The notes: generated by a model not told the origin, from the sequence alone. A stretch of DNA of 64,000 nt from Halalkalicoccus paucihalophilus (GCF_001593955.1 NZ_LTAZ01000001.1:434001-498000), one strand, 5' to 3'. Positions 11,022-20,414 are shown, counted from the stretch's first letter. Numbers and translations: made by a program.

Positions 11022-11141
11022 AGTCGCTTCTCCCGTTTCAGGGTCTTTCTCGTACTCGTTTACGAGCCCGGACGCCTCGCAATTCGCAATCGACCAGCGA
11101 CCGCACCGCCGACGGCACGGTCAATCCGCGGGCGCCCGTCC

Positions 11142-12713
11142 TCAGTCGGTCACCCGAAAGACCGTCACGCCGTCGTTCGCGTAGGCGAGTTCGTAGCGCT
11201 CGTGTTCGACCATCGATCGTCGGTCGTCGAACCGGTCGTTGTCGACGTAGACGTAGTCAGGGTCGATGTCGTACTCCTCGGTAGTTTCGTTTACGCAGGC
11301 GGCATCGTCACAGGCGGCCAGATCGTCGTGAAGCGCGTGCTGTCGTTCGTATCGCTCCTGTGTGGTCCACTCGGCGCCCCACCAGACGGTCAGGCTGGTT
11401 CGGTCGGCGACGAAGGGGAACCACTCCGCGGCGTTGTCGAGGACGACGAACTGTGCGTCCGGCGGCGTCTCGCGTGCGGCCCACTCCATGGCCTCGATGT
11501 CGTCGTCGTCGACGTACGCTCCCAGCGAGTTCCGTTGTTCGAACGGCGGGTCGCCGGTCACGTAGAGCGCGCCGAACCACGTCGTCGAGAGGATCAGCGC
11601 CGCGAGCGCGACGGTCGTGACGGTCTCGCCGTCGGCTCGCCCGAGGCGACGCGGAACGACCTCGGCGAGCCACGGGACGACCGCACCGACGACCGCCATC
11701 CCGATCAGCATCGCACCGGGGATGTAGGCGAACCGTACCTGCGTGATGGTGATGATCGTGACGACGAACCACGCCGGTAGGACGTAACGGCGCTTCGTAA
11801 GCGCGTAGACGGCTCCGGCCAGCGCCGTCGACGCGATGAGTATCTCCGAGGGGAACCCGGCGTCGTTGAACAGGACCACGGCTTCGAGGACCGCGTCGAG
11901 TTCCGTTATTCCGAGCCCACCGTGGGTGTTCGAGGCGCTGAGGATCGTCCCGGCGCCGTAGGTCCGGATCACGTAGAGCCACCACGGCGCGCCGACGATC
12001 GCACCGCCGAGGGCGACGCCCGCCCCGTGGAGCAGTCCGCGAACGGAGCGGTCGAAGGCGGCGAACAACACGAGGTAGGAGATCCCGAAGTACGCCATCT
12101 GAACCGGATGGGTCAGCATCGTCAGGCCGTAGAGGACCGCGCCTGGGAGGATCCAGCGTCGATCGCCGGTTTTGAACAGGCGCACGCCGACGTAGAGTCC
12201 GATCAGGAGGAACAACACGGCCGGGGACCGGACCGCCCCGCCCCCGGAGATGTGCCAACGCGTGATCTGCGGGGCGGTCGCGAAGACGACGGTCGCGACC
12301 CCGGCTTGTCTGATCGGGAGGAACTCCCGGGACAGATAGAAGTACGGAACCAAGAGGAGAACGAACGCGACACCCGGAAGCAGGCGGCTGATCAACAGCG
12401 GGTCGATCCCGACGTCGATCAGGACCGCCATGACGTAAAACATCAGCGGCGGGTACGCGAAGGGGAGTCCCTCGGCGGTGTACAGCGGGATGACCTCGGG
12501 TCTGCGATAACCGTTCTCGATCAGGACCTCGGCCATGTGGGGAAACAGCGCCGTCGCGTAGGCGGGATAGGGCTTGTTGAGGAAGTACCCCGCGACGACG
12601 AGGCTGCCCGCGAGCACCGAAACGACGAGCCAGAAGCGCTCCTCGTCGAAGATCGACGCCACGGAAAACGTCTCCGACTCCTCGCGTTCGCTCCGGCCGT
12701 ACTCGTCGGCCAT
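11142..12713 (-). CDS. Multi-spanning GT-C (ArnT/PMT-like) glycosyltransferase family membrane protein
   Basis: This 523-residue protein has a short acidic cytoplasmic N-terminus, about ten hydrophobic segments between residues 28 and 375, and a soluble C-terminal domain of about 140 residues. The overall shape, with an early external loop followed by FAYPPLMFYVMAVLI, resembles GT-C enzymes that take sugar from a dolichol- or polyprenyl-phosphate carrier. It is the last gene of a minus-strand set with an FAD oxidoreductase (start and stop adjacent) and an AglD-like enzyme. It may be the acceptor-side transferase that uses the lipid-linked sugar made by AglD; this is inference from context. 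Confidence 0.75.
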   Translation of the reverse strand: MADEYGRSEREESETFSVASIFDEERFWLVVSVLAGSLVVAGYFLNKPYPAYATALFPHMAEVLIENGYRRPEVIPLYTAEGLPFAYPPLMFYVMAVLIDVGIDPLLISRLLPGVAFVLLLVPYFYLSREFLPIRQAGVATVVFATAPQITRWHISGGGAVRSPAVLFLLIGLYVGVRLFKTGDRRWILPGAVLYGLTMLTHPVQMAYFGISYLVLFAAFDRSVRGLLHGAGVALGGAIVGAPWWLYVIRTYGAGTILSASNTHGGLGITELDAVLEAVVLFNDAGFPSEILIASTALAGAVYALTKRRYVLPAWFVVTIITITQVRFAYIPGAMLIGMAVVGAVVPWLAEVVPRRLGRADGETVTTVALAALILSTTWFGALYVTGDPPFEQRNSLGAYVDDDDIEAMEWAARETPPDAQFVVLDNAAEWFPFVADRTSLTVWWGAEWTTQERYERQHALHDDLAACDDAACVNETTEEYDIDPDYVYVDNDRFDDRRSMVEHERYELAYANDGVTVFRVTD

Positions 12714-14081
12714 TTATTCGGTCTGCCCTGCGATGGGCTGGCGGGTTTTCGTCCCTTCGTCGATCAGGTCCGCACACGCGTAGCCGGCCTCGATCGCGCC
12801 GTTCAGACTCCGCTCGGGGTACTGAGCGCGACTCGCCATGCCCGCGTAGTAGACCCCCTCGCCGACCGAGGTAGAAAGGTCGTAGGGGACGACCATGTCG
12901 AGGTAGCCCCGCTCGTAGACCGGCGCACTCCGGGGGTTTCTGGCCGTCCGGATCCAGTTCACGCTGGTAGAATCGAAGTCGGGAAACAGCGACTCGAGAC
13001 CCGAGAGCCACGTCTCTTCGACCTCCTCGTCGTCCATCCGCCAGAGGTCCTCCTCGGGGCTCTGGATGTAGCTCGCGGCGTACAGCAGGTGTTCGCCGCC
13101 GTAGCGCGAGCGGGGAACGAAGTTGGTGTGTTCGAGCAGCGCGCCGAAGGGTGCCTCGTCGGCAATATTGAGCCAGTAGGTGTCCATGAGCGATTCCTCG
13201 AGACTCAACACGGAGCAGACCGTCCCCTGGAACTCGATGGCACACTCGTAGCCAGTCAGTTCCTCCAGTACGTTCGGCATCGCGGCGACGACGGCGCTGT
13301 CGACGTCGTGGCGCTCCGTCGTTCCCTCGCGCTCGACGACGAGCCGATCCACGCCGCCGCCCGAGAGTTCGATGTCCGTTACGCTCGCGCCGGTGGTGAT
13401 GTTCTCCCGCCCGACGGCCTCGATCAGCGCGTCGATCAGCCGGGCGAACCCGCCGTCGAAGTAGCCGAGGATCTCCCCGCGCATGAGGTCGCGCTCGCCG
13501 CGGAATTTCACCCGCCCGAGCAGCCACGCGGCGCTGACCGCCTCCTTTCGGGAGCCGAACTTCGCGTCCAACAGCGGTTCGAAGAAGTTCTCGTAGATCC
13601 CGCGGGTGGTGTGTTCGAGTAAGAACTCCCTCACCGGGACGTCCTCGTAGTCCTCGATGTCCTCGTAGGTGTCGAATCGTGGCATCCCCCCTCGAAGGTC
13701 GATCTCCTTGGTGAGGGCGGCCAGCCGGACCTTGTCGTAGAGGCTCATGTGGGGGTACGCGAGGATCTCGAAGGGCGTATCGAGCGGGTGGACCTCGCCG
13801 TCGACGTAATAGGCGTTCTTCCCGATGCGCCACTCGATCTCGGTCCCGAGCCCGAGTTCCGAGGCGAGTTCGACGATGGTGTGTTCGGACTTCGAGAGGT
13901 GGTGGTAGAACTGCTCGATGGGGTCGCCTGCGGTCTCGTAGGTCGCGGCCAACCCGCCGATATCGTCGCTCGCCTCGAATATTCGAACGTCGTGGCCCCG
14001 CCTTTGTAACCGGTAGGCAGCGGCCAGTCCGGCGATTCCTCCGCCGACGATCCCGACGGTGTCCGCGTCAGTTCGTATCAT
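12714..14081 (-). CDS. FAD-dependent oxidoreductase (protoporphyrinogen oxidase/desaturase-like)
   Basis: This 455-residue protein opens with a dinucleotide-binding motif, VGIVGGGIAGLAAAYRLQ, followed by IFEASDDIGGLAATYE, the pattern of the amine-oxidase/phytoene-desaturase/UDP-galactopyranose mutase superfamily. The C-terminal FAD-binding stretch GVYYAGMASRAQYPERSLNGAIE is also present. The substrate cannot be read from sequence. It lies 12 bases downstream of the AglD-like gene and abuts the GT-C gene, so a role in modifying a sugar or the polyprenyl carrier is plausible but unproven. Confidence 0.8.
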   Translation of the reverse strand: MIRTDADTVGIVGGGIAGLAAAYRLQRRGHDVRIFEASDDIGGLAATYETAGDPIEQFYHHLSKSEHTIVELASELGLGTEIEWRIGKNAYYVDGEVHPLDTPFEILAYPHMSLYDKVRLAALTKEIDLRGGMPRFDTYEDIEDYEDVPVREFLLEHTTRGIYENFFEPLLDAKFGSRKEAVSAAWLLGRVKFRGERDLMRGEILGYFDGGFARLIDALIEAVGRENITTGASVTDIELSGGGVDRLVVEREGTTERHDVDSAVVAAMPNVLEELTGYECAIEFQGTVCSVLSLEESLMDTYWLNIADEAPFGALLEHTNFVPRSRYGGEHLLYAASYIQSPEEDLWRMDDEEVEETWLSGLESLFPDFDSTSVNWIRTARNPRSAPVYERGYLDMVVPYDLSTSVGEGVYYAGMASRAQYPERSLNGAIEAGYACADLIDEGTKTRQPIAGQTE

Positions 14082-14093
14082 ATGAGTAGTAGG

Positions 14094-15902
14094 TTAGTCC
14101 GAATCGGTCGCGATCTCGCGGGCCTCGCGGCTCTCCTCGACGGCGGTGGTCAGCGAGACGTTGAGCGCGAGCATCGAGCCCACGCCGCCGACCACCGTTA
14201 CGCCGTTTTTGATCGCGTGATCGACGATCGCCGCGCCCAGCGCGACGCTCGCGCCGATGGGCGTGAGTGCGACGACCAGCACCGTAAATGCACCCTCGTA
14301 CATTCCGATCCCCCCCGGCGAGAGGGGAAGGACCTTCGCGAGGTTGCCGACGCTGACGGCGAAGAACCCGACCGAGAGCAGCGCCACGGGCGAGATATCG
14401 ACCCCGAACGCGAGCAAGACGAGGATGGCCGCGAGCACGTCGATGCTCCAGATGGCGAAGCTGCTGGCGGCGATCCGGGCCGAAGCCCGCCGGTTGCCCG
14501 CGACCAGTTGGATGTCGCCGACGAACCGTTCTGCGATCTCCGTGATGAACTCCGCGGAGGCGCCCGAGCCGAGTCGGTCGCCGAACGCGCGCACGTAGTT
14601 GCGGTCGGTCCGCACGCTCAGGACGATCAGCGCGATCGCCCCGAACGCGGCCAGCCCGACCGTCGCGGCGGCGATCATCGTCGCCCGGCCGCCTCCCGGG
14701 ACCTCGCTCCCGACGATGTCGGTGTAGAGCCCGCCGACGCTCGTGGCGCCGGTGGCCGCCAGTCCCAAGAACACCGTGCCCGCGAGCGCGGTGACCATCA
14801 GCAGGTCGAACACTCGCTCGATGGCCAGCGAGGCGAAGCCCGAGGGATAGGGGACGTTTCGCCGCGCCTTGACGACGTACGCCCGGATCGGATCGCCCAG
14901 CCGGGCCGGGAAGACCACGTTCCCGGTCTGGCTGATGAAGATCGCGCCGGTCAGGAAGCCGACCTTCTCGTGAAAGCCCAGTTCCGCGAGGATGTCGCGA
15001 TACCGCACGCCCATCAGCGGCAGCGAGACCACGTAGATCAGCGCCGAGAGCGCGATCAACAGCGGGTCGGCCTCGCTCATGCGGGCCAGCACCTCCGAGG
15101 GATCGAAGAACTGCGCGCCGAAGACGATCAAAAGCAGGGTGAACAGGATCCCGCCGGCGACCGTCGTCCGCTGGGTGATGCGGGGGTCGACCGAGTACTC
15201 CCACCACATCCGCCCGACTCCGCCGCCCATGTCGAGGACGTCACGCGAGAAGTCGACCGTCGAGTCCCCCTTGGAGGTCCACTCGACGGGGAATTCCTTG
15301 ACGCGATAGCCCATGTTCTGGGCGCGCACGAGCACCTCGGTGTCCCAGTACCAGTGGTCGTCCTCGACGGCGTCGAACAGTTCGAACGCGGTTTCGCGGT
15401 CGAACGCCTTGAACCCACACTGGTGGTCCCTGAGATCGGAGGGCAGGGCCAGCCGGACGAGCCCGTTGAACACGCGGCTCGCACCGCCGCGTTTCAGCGG
15501 GCGGTCGGCCTTCCGGCCGGGCATCCACCGCGAGCCGGTCGCCACGTCGTAGCCCTCGGTGCGAACGCTCTCGACGAGCTCCTCGAGGTGGTGCATGTCG
15601 GTCGCCAGGTCCGTATCGAAGAAGACCAGCACCTCGCCCTCCGAGACGCGGAATGCTTGTTCGACCGCGCCGCCGCGTCCGAGACGTTCCTCGCCGTGGA
15701 AGTGACGTACCCGCGGGTCGGCCTCTGCGAGCCGGCTCGCGATCTCGGGGGTCCGATCCGAACAGCCGTCCTCCGCGACGATGACCTCGAAGGCGTCGCG
15801 GGGAAGGAACCCCTCCAACGTTCGGATCGTGATCTCGACTGTCCCCTCGATCGTCTCCTCCTCGTTGTACGCCGGGAGGACGACGCTGACGATGCGGCTC
15901 AT
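14094..15902 (-). CDS. aglD: AglD-like dolichol-phosphate glycosyltransferase with flippase-like membrane domain
   Basis: Two domains are fused in 602 residues. The first 240 form a GT2 transferase: VVLPAYNEEETIEG, EDGCSDRT, the metal-binding DTDLATD (96-102), GSRWMPGR and DHQCGFKAF. The rest has about eight hydrophobic segments of the lysylphosphatidylglycerol-synthase/flippase-like type (PARLGDPIRAY, LSPGGIGMYEGAF). This architecture and length match AglD of Haloferax volcanii, which loads mannose on dolichol phosphate for the last sugar of the S-layer N-glycan. The sugar used here is inferred. It is the first gene of a three-gene set. Confidence 0.85.
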   Translation of the reverse strand: MSRIVSVVLPAYNEEETIEGTVEITIRTLEGFLPRDAFEVIVAEDGCSDRTPEIASRLAEADPRVRHFHGEERLGRGGAVEQAFRVSEGEVLVFFDTDLATDMHHLEELVESVRTEGYDVATGSRWMPGRKADRPLKRGGASRVFNGLVRLALPSDLRDHQCGFKAFDRETAFELFDAVEDDHWYWDTEVLVRAQNMGYRVKEFPVEWTSKGDSTVDFSRDVLDMGGGVGRMWWEYSVDPRITQRTTVAGGILFTLLLIVFGAQFFDPSEVLARMSEADPLLIALSALIYVVSLPLMGVRYRDILAELGFHEKVGFLTGAIFISQTGNVVFPARLGDPIRAYVVKARRNVPYPSGFASLAIERVFDLLMVTALAGTVFLGLAATGATSVGGLYTDIVGSEVPGGGRATMIAAATVGLAAFGAIALIVLSVRTDRNYVRAFGDRLGSGASAEFITEIAERFVGDIQLVAGNRRASARIAASSFAIWSIDVLAAILVLLAFGVDISPVALLSVGFFAVSVGNLAKVLPLSPGGIGMYEGAFTVLVVALTPIGASVALGAAIVDHAIKNGVTVVGGVGSMLALNVSLTTAVEESREAREIATDSD

Positions 15903-16121
15903 CCGGGAAACCGCCCGTTCCAGTCGTCTCGTATCAGGATCGATCGATCCCGTGCGGGTCTCCCACCGTCGTGAGCGACGAGTCCGTGCCGTCCGCGAGG
16001 ACCCCTCATCAATAATCTATTTGACATTATCCCTGCCCACCTCTAGTACCATATCTGGGACACGCTTGATCATAAACCCCTTGCTGTAGACTTCCCGGCC
16101 CGTTGAGGTACCTATGACGGG

Positions 16122-16877
16122 TCAGTCGGCCGCTTGCGCGTCCGTCGCGGTCGCGTACGTCCGTGTCGCGTCGACGAGCGCCTTGCGGTACTCGCTCTCG
16201 TCGGGATCGTTCCTGAGGTCCCGGAACCGGCGTTTGAACGCCTCGAACCCGACCCCCGGTGCGTCCCGAACGGCCGCGTGGGCCAGATCGTACAGCCGGT
16301 GGTCCTCCCCGACGAGGCCGTGGCGTTCGACCAGCGCGAGCGCGAACGCGGCGTTGACGACCGTTATCTCTGGATCGGCGGCCGGCGAGATCCGCTCGAA
16401 GCCCGCCCGGGACGGCGCGGGTCTGTCGGCCAGCGCCGCCGCCAGCCCGGATTCGAGAAAGGAGACGAGTTTGTCCGCCGGACCCAGCGTCAGGGTGATG
16501 TCGTCGGCGTAGATGTCCTTCATGTGGTTCGCGATCTGATAGCAGTGAGCGAGTTTGTGACGTTCGACACTCCGGCCCGAGAGCGCGAGAAACAGCGCCT
16601 CGTCGGTCGACTGGGTGTGTGAGGGATGGCCCCGCTCGTTTCGGTGCATATGGGCGAACTCATGTAAGGCGAGTTCGCGGGCCATCGCGCTCGTGGCGGC
16701 CTGTCGGGAGATGTTGAGCACGTGGTACTCGCCGGGATGGGACGTCCAGGTCCGCTCGTCGGGGTCCTCGCGGATCCGAACCCGCACGGGAAGCGAGAGG
16801 TCGTACTCGGTCTCGAAGAGGTCGCGGGCACTCAGAAACGGGGAGGGTGGGGCGGAACCTGTCACTCGAAGGTCCAT
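16122..16877 (-). CDS. HExxH-motif protein, putative zinc metalloprotease (DUF5781-like)
   Basis: This 251-residue soluble protein carries HEFAH at residues 72-76 inside ELALHEFAHMHRNERGH, a classic gluzincin-type zinc motif. An acidic residue that could serve as third ligand is found in QSTDEALFLALSG, about 20 residues later. No signal peptide or membrane segment is visible, so any activity would be cytoplasmic. It resembles an uncharacterised haloarchaeal family (I believe DUF5781). It lies upstream of the glycosylation set on the same strand, separated by about 220 bases that include an AT-rich block. Confidence 0.75.
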   Translation of the reverse strand: MDLRVTGSAPPSPFLSARDLFETEYDLSLPVRVRIREDPDERTWTSHPGEYHVLNISRQAATSAMARELALHEFAHMHRNERGHPSHTQSTDEALFLALSGRSVERHKLAHCYQIANHMKDIYADDITLTLGPADKLVSFLESGLAAALADRPAPSRAGFERISPAADPEITVVNAAFALALVERHGLVGEDHRLYDLAHAAVRDAPGVGFEAFKRRFRDLRNDPDESEYRKALVDATRTYATATDAQAAD

Positions 16878-17106
16878 GTCTATCCGTACCAGGGGTTCGA
16901 GGGGTATGACTGTTGCCCCGAAAGCCCTCGGCCGGACCTGACAGTCCGACCGGACGGCACTCGCGAAACGCCTGCCCTCCCCCGCCCCGCGAACGGGTCG
17001 AGAGTGACGACCCGTTCGCGCCGGTCACCGTATGGGACAACCGTGTCGTTGAGGACGGGTCCTGTGATCCCCCGCGTTTTTGCCGTGGGCCGTCGTAGCT
17101 ACCCGT

Positions 17107-17502
17107 ATGGCAGAGAGAATCCTCGTTCCGATCGACGACTCGGACCGATCAACGGAAGCGATGGAGTTCGCCTTCGACGGGAACCCCGATGCCACGTTCG
17201 TGGCGTTGCACGTCCACGAACCAGTCTACGGCGAGGGGTTCGCGTGGCGCGACGGCGATGACGACGTCGAACGGCTGTTCGCCCACGCCGAGGAGATCGC
17301 CGAGAAGCACGGCGTCGCGCTCGAAACCGTAAGCAGCGAGGGCAAACCCTCCGACGAGATCGTCGAGTACGCCGAGGAGAACCCGGTAGATTCGATCGTC
17401 ATGGGATCGCACGGTCGGTCGGGGGCCTCGCGCGTGCTGTTGGGCAGCGTCGCCGAAACGGTCACCCGTCGCTCGCCGGTCCCGGTGACGGTCGTTCGCT
17501 GA
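17107..17502 (+). CDS. Universal stress protein (UspA family)
   Basis: This 131-residue single-domain protein begins MAERILVPIDDSDRSTEAMEFA and ends with the complete ATP-binding signature GSHGRSGASRVLLGS followed by PVPVTVVR. It is therefore probably of the nucleotide-binding UspA class. The ATG at 17107 is chosen because the residues before it in the open frame are not conserved and GTTTTTGCC lies at TATA distance. It stands alone between the HExxH protein and the RPA gene. Confidence 0.9.
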   Translation: MAERILVPIDDSDRSTEAMEFAFDGNPDATFVALHVHEPVYGEGFAWRDGDDDVERLFAHAEEIAEKHGVALETVSSEGKPSDEIVEYAEENPVDSIVMGSHGRSGASRVLLGSVAETVTRRSPVPVTVVR

Positions 17503-17626
17503 ACGGAACGGCGAATCGAGGAGCGATCGACCGGAAACGGCGGAGTCCGCTAATCGCCCGCAGAGGGCGGGTTTGACCGGCAACGGCAACGCTTATGCGC
17601 GGGCCACGACACCCGTTCTAGAGAGA

Positions 17627-19036
17627 ATGGGCGCGATAGAGGACGTGTATTCGGACCTCGACACGGACGTTTCGTTCGAAGAGTTCGAGGAGGCAGTCGA
17701 GGCGAAGGTCGAACAGATGGGTGGGCTCGCGGACGACGAGACCGCCGCGATGCTGATCGCCCACGAGCTACGCGACGAGGAGGTCACCGGTATCAGCGAC
17801 ATCGAACCCGGAATGGACGAGGTGAAGTTCCTCGCGAAGGTCACCGGCGTCGGCGAGCTTCGTACCTTCGACCGGGATGAGGAGGACGAGGACGGCATGG
17901 TGATCAACGTCGAGGCTGCCGACGCGACCGGCTCGGTCAGACTCGCCTTCTGGGACGAGCAGGCCAAAGCCATCGAGAACGAGGGAATGGAACCGGGCAC
18001 CGTCCTTCGAGTGAAGGGCCGTCCCAAGGAGGGCTACAACGGCCTGGAGGTCAGCGTCACCCAAGCCGAGGAGGACCCCGACGCCGAGGTCGACGTCCAG
18101 ATCCAGGACACCTACCGGATCGAGGACCTCTCGATGGGACTGTCCGACGTCGACGTCCGGGGAAGGGTACTCGCGACCGACTCGATCCGTACGTTCGACC
18201 GCGACGACGGCTCCGAAGGACGAGTGGCGAACCTCACACTCGGGGACGAGACCGGGCGGATCAGGATCACCCTCTGGGACGAGCGCACCGAGGCCACGGA
18301 GGAGTTCTCGGCGGGCCAGTCCGTCGAGATCACCGACGGCTACGTCCGGGAGCGAAACGGCGACATCGAGCTCCACGTCGGCAACCGGGGCACCATCGCG
18401 GAGATCGACGAGGAGATCGAGTACATCCCCGAGACCACGCCCATCGAGGCCCTGGAGATCGAGGACGTCGCGGATATCGGCGGCGTGGTCCGTTCGGCGG
18501 ATCCGAAACGAACGTTCGACCGCGACGACGGATCGGAAGGGCAGGTCAGAAACGTCCGAATTCAGGACGAGACGGGCGACATCCGGGTCGCGATGTGGGG
18601 CAAGAAGGCCGACATCGAGATGGGGCCGGGCGATACCGTCCAGTTCGCCGACGTCGAGATCCAGGACGGCTGGCAGGACGACATCGAGGCCAGCGCGGGC
18701 TGGCGCTCGACGGTGACGGTCACCGATTCCGGTGCCGGAGCCGGCGGGCCTGCGACCGGCAGTGATTCGGACTCGGCGGACCTCTCGTCGTTCGGCGACG
18801 GCGCGAGCGGTTCCGACGAGTCGGTGACGGAGGATACGACGGCTGACGAGGCCGACGCCGACGCGGAGGTCGTCGAGTTCACAGGTACAGTAGTTCAGCC
18901 GGGCAACCCGGCGAAACTCGACAACCGCGACGAGACCGTGACCGTCCTCACGAACGAGGACCTCTCGCTGGGCGAGGAGGTCACGGTGAGAGGCCCGATG
19001 CGCGAGGGACGGATCGACGCCGAGGACGTCGTTTAG
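17627..19036 (+). CDS. RPA-type single-stranded DNA-binding protein (multiple OB folds)
   Basis: This 469-residue protein contains at least three tandem OB folds, each marked by a repeated motif: ELRTFDRDEEDEDG, SIRTFDRDDGSEGR and KRTFDRDDGSEGQ, each followed by strands such as GSVRLAFWDEQ, GRIRITLWDE and GDIRVAMWG. A Ser/Asp-rich linker then leads to a small fourth OB-like C-terminus. No zinc finger is seen. The organisation resembles the stand-alone essential haloarchaeal SSB (RpaC, also called Rpa2), which coats ssDNA in replication and repair. ATG 17627 is preferred, about 30 bases after CGCTTATG. No rpa-associated gene follows. Confidence 0.9.
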   Translation: MGAIEDVYSDLDTDVSFEEFEEAVEAKVEQMGGLADDETAAMLIAHELRDEEVTGISDIEPGMDEVKFLAKVTGVGELRTFDRDEEDEDGMVINVEAADATGSVRLAFWDEQAKAIENEGMEPGTVLRVKGRPKEGYNGLEVSVTQAEEDPDAEVDVQIQDTYRIEDLSMGLSDVDVRGRVLATDSIRTFDRDDGSEGRVANLTLGDETGRIRITLWDERTEATEEFSAGQSVEITDGYVRERNGDIELHVGNRGTIAEIDEEIEYIPETTPIEALEIEDVADIGGVVRSADPKRTFDRDDGSEGQVRNVRIQDETGDIRVAMWGKKADIEMGPGDTVQFADVEIQDGWQDDIEASAGWRSTVTVTDSGAGAGGPATGSDSDSADLSSFGDGASGSDESVTEDTTADEADADAEVVEFTGTVVQPGNPAKLDNRDETVTVLTNEDLSLGEEVTVRGPMREGRIDAEDVV

Positions 19037-19040
19037 AACC

Positions 19041-19046
19041 TTTTTT
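19041..19046 (+). terminator. T-run terminator after the RPA gene
   Basis: Six T residues lie five bases after the RPA stop codon. Short T-runs on the coding strand are the usual archaeal intrinsic termination signal. The same AT-rich stretch (to about 19051) may double as the promoter element of the aminotransferase, whose ATG is at 19071. Confidence 0.5.
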
Positions 19047-19070
19047 CATTACCGGGCCCGATGATCGGGT

Positions 19071-20390
19071 ATGTCACAACAGCGCATGGAACCGGCAAGC
19101 GCGACGCTCGCTCACTGGTCGAGCCCCGACGGCGACCCGCCGACCATCGTCGAGGGAGAGGGCTGTTACGTCACCGACGACGAGGGCGAGGAGTACCTCG
19201 ACTTCATCGCCCAGCTCTACTGTGTCAACGCCGGCCACGGAAACGGGGAGATCAACGCGGCCATCGAAGAACAGCTCTCGAAGGTGGCGTACGTCTCCTC
19301 GGCGAAGCACAACGACACGCGCGATCGGCTGGCCGACGAGCTCGCCGAGATCGCACCCGGCCGACTCTCGAACACCTTCTTCTCGATCTCGGGTAGCGAG
19401 GCCAACGAGGCGGCGGTCCAGATCGCCCGCGAGTACACGGGCGCGCCGAAGGTCCTGACGCGCTACCAGTCCTATCACGGCGGGACCTACGGCGCGGGGA
19501 GCCTGACGGGCGACCCCTCCACCAGAGCAGCGCTCGAACCCTACGGCGGGACCGCGACCGGAAAGTTCCTGCCGCCGCTGCCCGAGGCATTCGACGCCGA
19601 GGGCGAGGAGCTAGCAGAGAAGGCCGCGAACCACCTGGAGTACGTGATCCGAAACGAGGGCCACGAGACCGTCGGCGCCGTGTTGATGGAGCCGGTCGCG
19701 GGCACCAGCGGTGCGTATCCCGCCCCCGAGGGATATTTCGAGCGGGTCCGGGAGATCTGCGACGAGTACGATGTGCTGTTGATCGCCGACGAGGTCATCA
19801 CCGGCTTCGGGCGGTGTGGCGAGTGGTTCGGGATCCAGACGGAGGGGATCGAACCGGACATGCTGACGTTTGCGAAGGGCGTCACGAGCGCCTACGCACC
19901 GCTCGCGGGCGTGCTCGTCGGCCCCGAGATCGCCGACAACGTCCGCGAAGGGGGCTACGATCTCGGACAGACCTTCGGGGGCCACCCCCTCTCCTGTGCG
20001 GCGGGGCTGGGCGCCATCGATGTCTATCGCGACGGCCTCCTCGAGAACGTCAGAGAGAACGCGGCGTATTTCGAGGACGAGCTCAGGGAGCTAGAAGCGC
20101 ACGACGCCGTCGCGGACGTGCGCGGTCGGGGCTTCCTCTGGGGGATCACGTTCAGGGACGGCGAGGAGCCGTTCGTCGACCCGTGGACCGATCCCGACGC
20201 CGATAACCCCGTCGGAACGGTCGTCGAGGAGGCCGCCGAGCGGAACGTGCTGATCGGGGCGGGCCGGCCGGCGACGCAGGTCATCTGTGCGCCGCCGCTG
20301 TGCGCGGGGCGAGAGGAAATCAGCGACGGTGTCGACGCGCTCGATGCGGCGATCGGGGCCGCCTTCGGTCGAAACGACGAAAACGCTTAA
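19071..20390 (+). CDS. Class III PLP-dependent aminotransferase
   Basis: This 439-residue enzyme is of the ornithine/omega-aminotransferase fold (class III). Conserved parts are GSEANEAAVQIAREYTG (phosphate-binding), RYQSYHGGTYGAGSLTG, VLLIADEVITGFGRCGEWF (the Asp that holds the pyridine nitrogen), the PLP lysine in DMLTFAKGVTSAYAPL, and the QTFGGHPLSCAAGL loop. It could use beta-alanine, taurine, GABA or a similar amine; the sequence does not decide. The histone promoter lies across its stop codon. Confidence 0.88.
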   Translation: MSQQRMEPASATLAHWSSPDGDPPTIVEGEGCYVTDDEGEEYLDFIAQLYCVNAGHGNGEINAAIEEQLSKVAYVSSAKHNDTRDRLADELAEIAPGRLSNTFFSISGSEANEAAVQIAREYTGAPKVLTRYQSYHGGTYGAGSLTGDPSTRAALEPYGGTATGKFLPPLPEAFDAEGEELAEKAANHLEYVIRNEGHETVGAVLMEPVAGTSGAYPAPEGYFERVREICDEYDVLLIADEVITGFGRCGEWFGIQTEGIEPDMLTFAKGVTSAYAPLAGVLVGPEIADNVREGGYDLGQTFGGHPLSCAAGLGAIDVYRDGLLENVRENAAYFEDELRELEAHDAVADVRGRGFLWGITFRDGEEPFVDPWTDPDADNPVGTVVEEAAERNVLIGAGRPATQVICAPPLCAGREEISDGVDALDAAIGAAFGRNDENA

Positions 20391-20391
20391 G
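20384..20391 (+). promoter_or_regulatory. TATA box of the histone gene, overlapping the upstream stop codon
   Basis: CGCTTAAG sits 27 bases (centre to ATG) before the histone start at 20415, fitting a leaderless transcript. Its TAA is also the stop codon of the aminotransferase (20388-20390), so promoter and stop share the same bases. Confidence 0.7.
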
Positions 20392-20414
20392 CGTCCCTGT
20401 GGATGGGATTGTGT

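Noticed and set aside
11308..13833. 841-codon minus-strand open frame
   Set aside because: Arg/Pro-rich translation in the wrong frame of the GT-C and FAD oxidoreductase genes, both of which have clear protein signatures in their own frames.
14082..15974. 630-codon plus-strand open frame
   Set aside because: Antisense to the AglD-like gene; highly charged, repetitive Asp/Arg/Gly text without structure.
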